Source: Sphingosinicella ginsenosidimutans (GTDB lineage: Bacteria; Pseudomonadota; Alphaproteobacteria; Sphingomonadales; Sphingomonadaceae). Taken from it: a DNA stretch of 64,000 nucleotides. Within the stretch, counting starts at the first letter, position 1, and each line of letters starts with the position of its first letter. Made by a program: the position numbers and the translations under genes. Under the pieces are notes generated by a model that was not told the DNA's origin, did not search any database, and was given only the letters and a program-made list of their open reading frames with translations. Below, piece after piece: positions 62,639-64,000 of this stretch. Location of the stretch: NCBI RefSeq assembly GCF_007995055.1, contig NZ_VOQQ01000001.1, forward strand, positions 1,178,001 to 1,242,000, in the 5' to 3' direction.

Positions 62639-63343
62639 ATGCGCGAGATCGTCTTCGATACCGAGACAACCGGCCTGTCTCCGGCCAATGGCGACCGACT
62701 GGTCGAGATCGGCTGCGTCGAGCTTGTGAACCGGGTGGAGACGGGGCGGACCTTCCACGCTTATTTCAATCCCGGCCGCGCCATGCCGAGCGAGGCGGAA
62801 GCGGTGCACGGCCTGTCGGACCGATTCCTCGCCGACAAGCCGGCCTTTGACGAGCTGGTCGAGGACCTGCTCGACTTCATCGGCGAGTCGCCGCTCGTCG
62901 CCCACAATGCGTCGTTCGATTTCGGATTCATCAATCACGAGCTGGGGAATTGCGGGCGGCCGACCGTCTGCCACAGCCGGATGATCGATACGCTCGCCAT
63001 CGCGAGGCAGAAATTCCCCGGCGCCAAGCATAGCCTCGATGCCTTGTGCTCGCGTTTCGGCGTCGATCGGTCGCTTCGCGTCAAGCATGGCGCGCTGATC
63101 GACGCGCAGCTCCTTGCCCAGGTTTATGTCGAGCTTACCGGCGGCCGCCAGATCGGGCTCGGCCTCGGCCTCGTCGCCGAGACGATCGTCGAAGAGACAA
63201 GGGTGGAAACGCCCGTGCTGACCGCGGTCACGATCCGCCCGCCCCGGCCTCACGCGCCGAGCACGGAGGAGCTTGAACGACACAGCGCATTCCTGGCCGC
63301 GATGGCCGATCCGATCTGGCACCGGGTCGAGTCGCGCGGTTGA
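62639..63343 (+). CDS. dnaQ: DNA polymerase III subunit epsilon
   Basis: The 3'-5' proofreading subunit of the replicase; 234 residues. The DEDDh motifs are REIVFDTETTGLSPANGDR (Asp-Glu), LVAHNASFDFGFINHELG (Asp) and KHGALIDAQLLAQVY (His-Asp). The C-terminal tail (about 180-234) is the region that binds the alpha subunit. GGAG precedes the ATG at 62639. Placing dnaQ beside oriC is common in alphaproteobacteria. Confidence 0.96.
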   Translation: MREIVFDTETTGLSPANGDRLVEIGCVELVNRVETGRTFHAYFNPGRAMPSEAEAVHGLSDRFLADKPAFDELVEDLLDFIGESPLVAHNASFDFGFINHELGNCGRPTVCHSRMIDTLAIARQKFPGAKHSLDALCSRFGVDRSLRVKHGALIDAQLLAQVYVELTGGRQIGLGLGLVAETIVEETRVETPVLTAVTIRPPRPHAPSTEELERHSAFLAAMADPIWHRVESRG

Positions 63344-63396
63344 CCTCGCGCCGGCCCGGTCCCACATGGATCGGGTGGGAAGGACTGGAGCAGGTC

Positions 63397-63975
63397 ATGG
63401 ATATCCGGGTTTCCGGCCATCAGATCGACACCGGCGAATCGCTGCAGGCTGAGGTCGATTCGCGGTTGCAGGCGATCGCCGACAAATATTTCGCGCGGGC
63501 GATTTCGGCGCAGGTGACCTTCGGCAAGGGTCCTTACGATCACAGCTTCACCTGCGACATCGTCGCGCACGTGCCGCCCGGCGTGGTTCTCAAGGGACGC
63601 GGCGCCGGCGCGACCGCCCATCCCGCCTTCGATCAGGCCGCGGATCGGATCGAGAAGCAGCTGCGCCGTTACAAGCGCCGGTTGAAGGCGCGATCCGGCC
63701 AGGCCGCGCTCGCCGAGGAAGCGGATTCCCGGGCGATCGACGCCGCCTATACCGTCTTCGCGCCGCCGCCCGAAGAGGAGGAGCCGGTCGACAATCCGCC
63801 GGTCGTCGCCGAAACCAGCGTCGACATTCCGAGCGCCAGCGTGTCGGACGCGGTGATGCTGCTCGATCTCAGGAACACCAACGCCCTCATGTTCCGCAAC
63901 CGGGCGACCGGCGCGTTCAACATGGTGTACCGACGAGGCGACGGGACGATCGGCTGGGTCGAGCCGCGACAATGA
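63397..63975 (+). CDS. hpf: Ribosome hibernation-promoting factor, long form
   Basis: A 192-residue HPF with the N-terminal S30AE domain (about 1-110: MDIRVSGHQIDTGESLQAEV, then VTFGKGPYDHSFTCDI) and a C-terminal dimerisation domain (about 130-190: SVSDAVMLLDLRNTNALMFR). Long HPF dimerises 70S ribosomes into 100S particles in resting cells. The ATG at 63397 fits the family. In many proteobacteria hpf follows rpoN; here it is 46 kb away, after dnaQ. Confidence 0.95.
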   Translation: MDIRVSGHQIDTGESLQAEVDSRLQAIADKYFARAISAQVTFGKGPYDHSFTCDIVAHVPPGVVLKGRGAGATAHPAFDQAADRIEKQLRRYKRRLKARSGQAALAEEADSRAIDAAYTVFAPPPEEEEPVDNPPVVAETSVDIPSASVSDAVMLLDLRNTNALMFRNRATGAFNMVYRRGDGTIGWVEPRQ

Positions 63976-64000
63976 GCGCCTGAGCCCGACCCCGATCCCT

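Overview
The window is a GC-rich, gene-dense piece of an alphaproteobacterial chromosome. Many features point to the order Sphingomonadales: the rsmB-rpe-heparinase-purH order, the DivK-like regulator beside a DUF3572 gene, a hem operon ending in a mitofilin-like gene, a full LptA/B/C/E set, SDHAF4-like (DUF1674) and DUF3576 proteins, and the hemE / DUF299 gene pair. No phage, insertion sequence or CRISPR array was seen. It looks like core chromosome. One tRNA (Gly-GCC) is present and there is no rRNA.

Layout. 1-5.5 kb (minus): purH (cut by the left edge), a heparinase II/III-like gene, rpe, rsmB, htpX. 5.5-7.8 kb: a small SDHAF4-like gene, then gpsA and tsaD (minus). 7.8-10.3 kb (plus): hemC, hemD and a mitofilin/Mic60-like inner-membrane protein. 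10.3-14.9 kb (minus): an overlapping metallophosphoesterase / nucleotidyltransferase pair, etfBA, sucC. 14.9-20.4 kb (minus): a small lipoprotein, rpoN, lptB, lptA, lptC, an RNase D-like exonuclease, a TerC transporter. 20.7-25.6 kb: a glycine-rich double cold-shock protein, a small secreted protein, an ATP-dependent DNA ligase, DUF1328, dps, a GDT1-type transporter, an unknown gene, rpmG. 25.6-32.2 kb: a response regulator, then a coupled plus-strand set (DUF3572, HAD, SDR, RidA, GDPD, GNAT) and a secreted S9 peptidase. 32.3-44.7 kb: tRNA-Gly, a GT-C membrane protein, a CnoX-like thioredoxin, a Lon-N protein, Trm112, a UbiH-type monooxygenase, ftsK, lolA, xth, ribA, a HAD phosphatase, a YggS-type protein, a ThiE-like protein and a secreted barrel-like protein. 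44.9-49.5 kb (plus): DUF3576 lipoprotein, leuS, lptE, holA.

The right quarter (49.4-64 kb) reads as the replication-origin region. On the minus strand lie parB, parA, rsmG, mnmG, mnmE, a DUF6489 gene, then (after a plus-strand dienelactone hydrolase) a YjbE transporter, rho, hemJ and hemE. On the plus strand lie the DUF299/ppsR gene, maf, aroE, coaE, dnaQ and hpf. The only long intergenic gap of the window (316 bp, between hemE and ppsR) is where oriC sits in Caulobacter and Rickettsia. It holds an AT-rich stretch, DnaA-box-like sequences, seven GANTC sites and a CtrA-like site. Three parS palindromes lie 6-9 kb to its left, next to parAB. Genes on either side of the gap point mostly away from it.

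Coupling is tight: many neighbours overlap by ATGA or GTGA, and four convergent pairs share one CTAG as both stop codons. Possible regulatory signals include three CtrA-like sites upstream of poorly known genes, a terminator-like hairpin in the rpmG leader, and an EcfG-like promoter in front of the DUF1328 gene.
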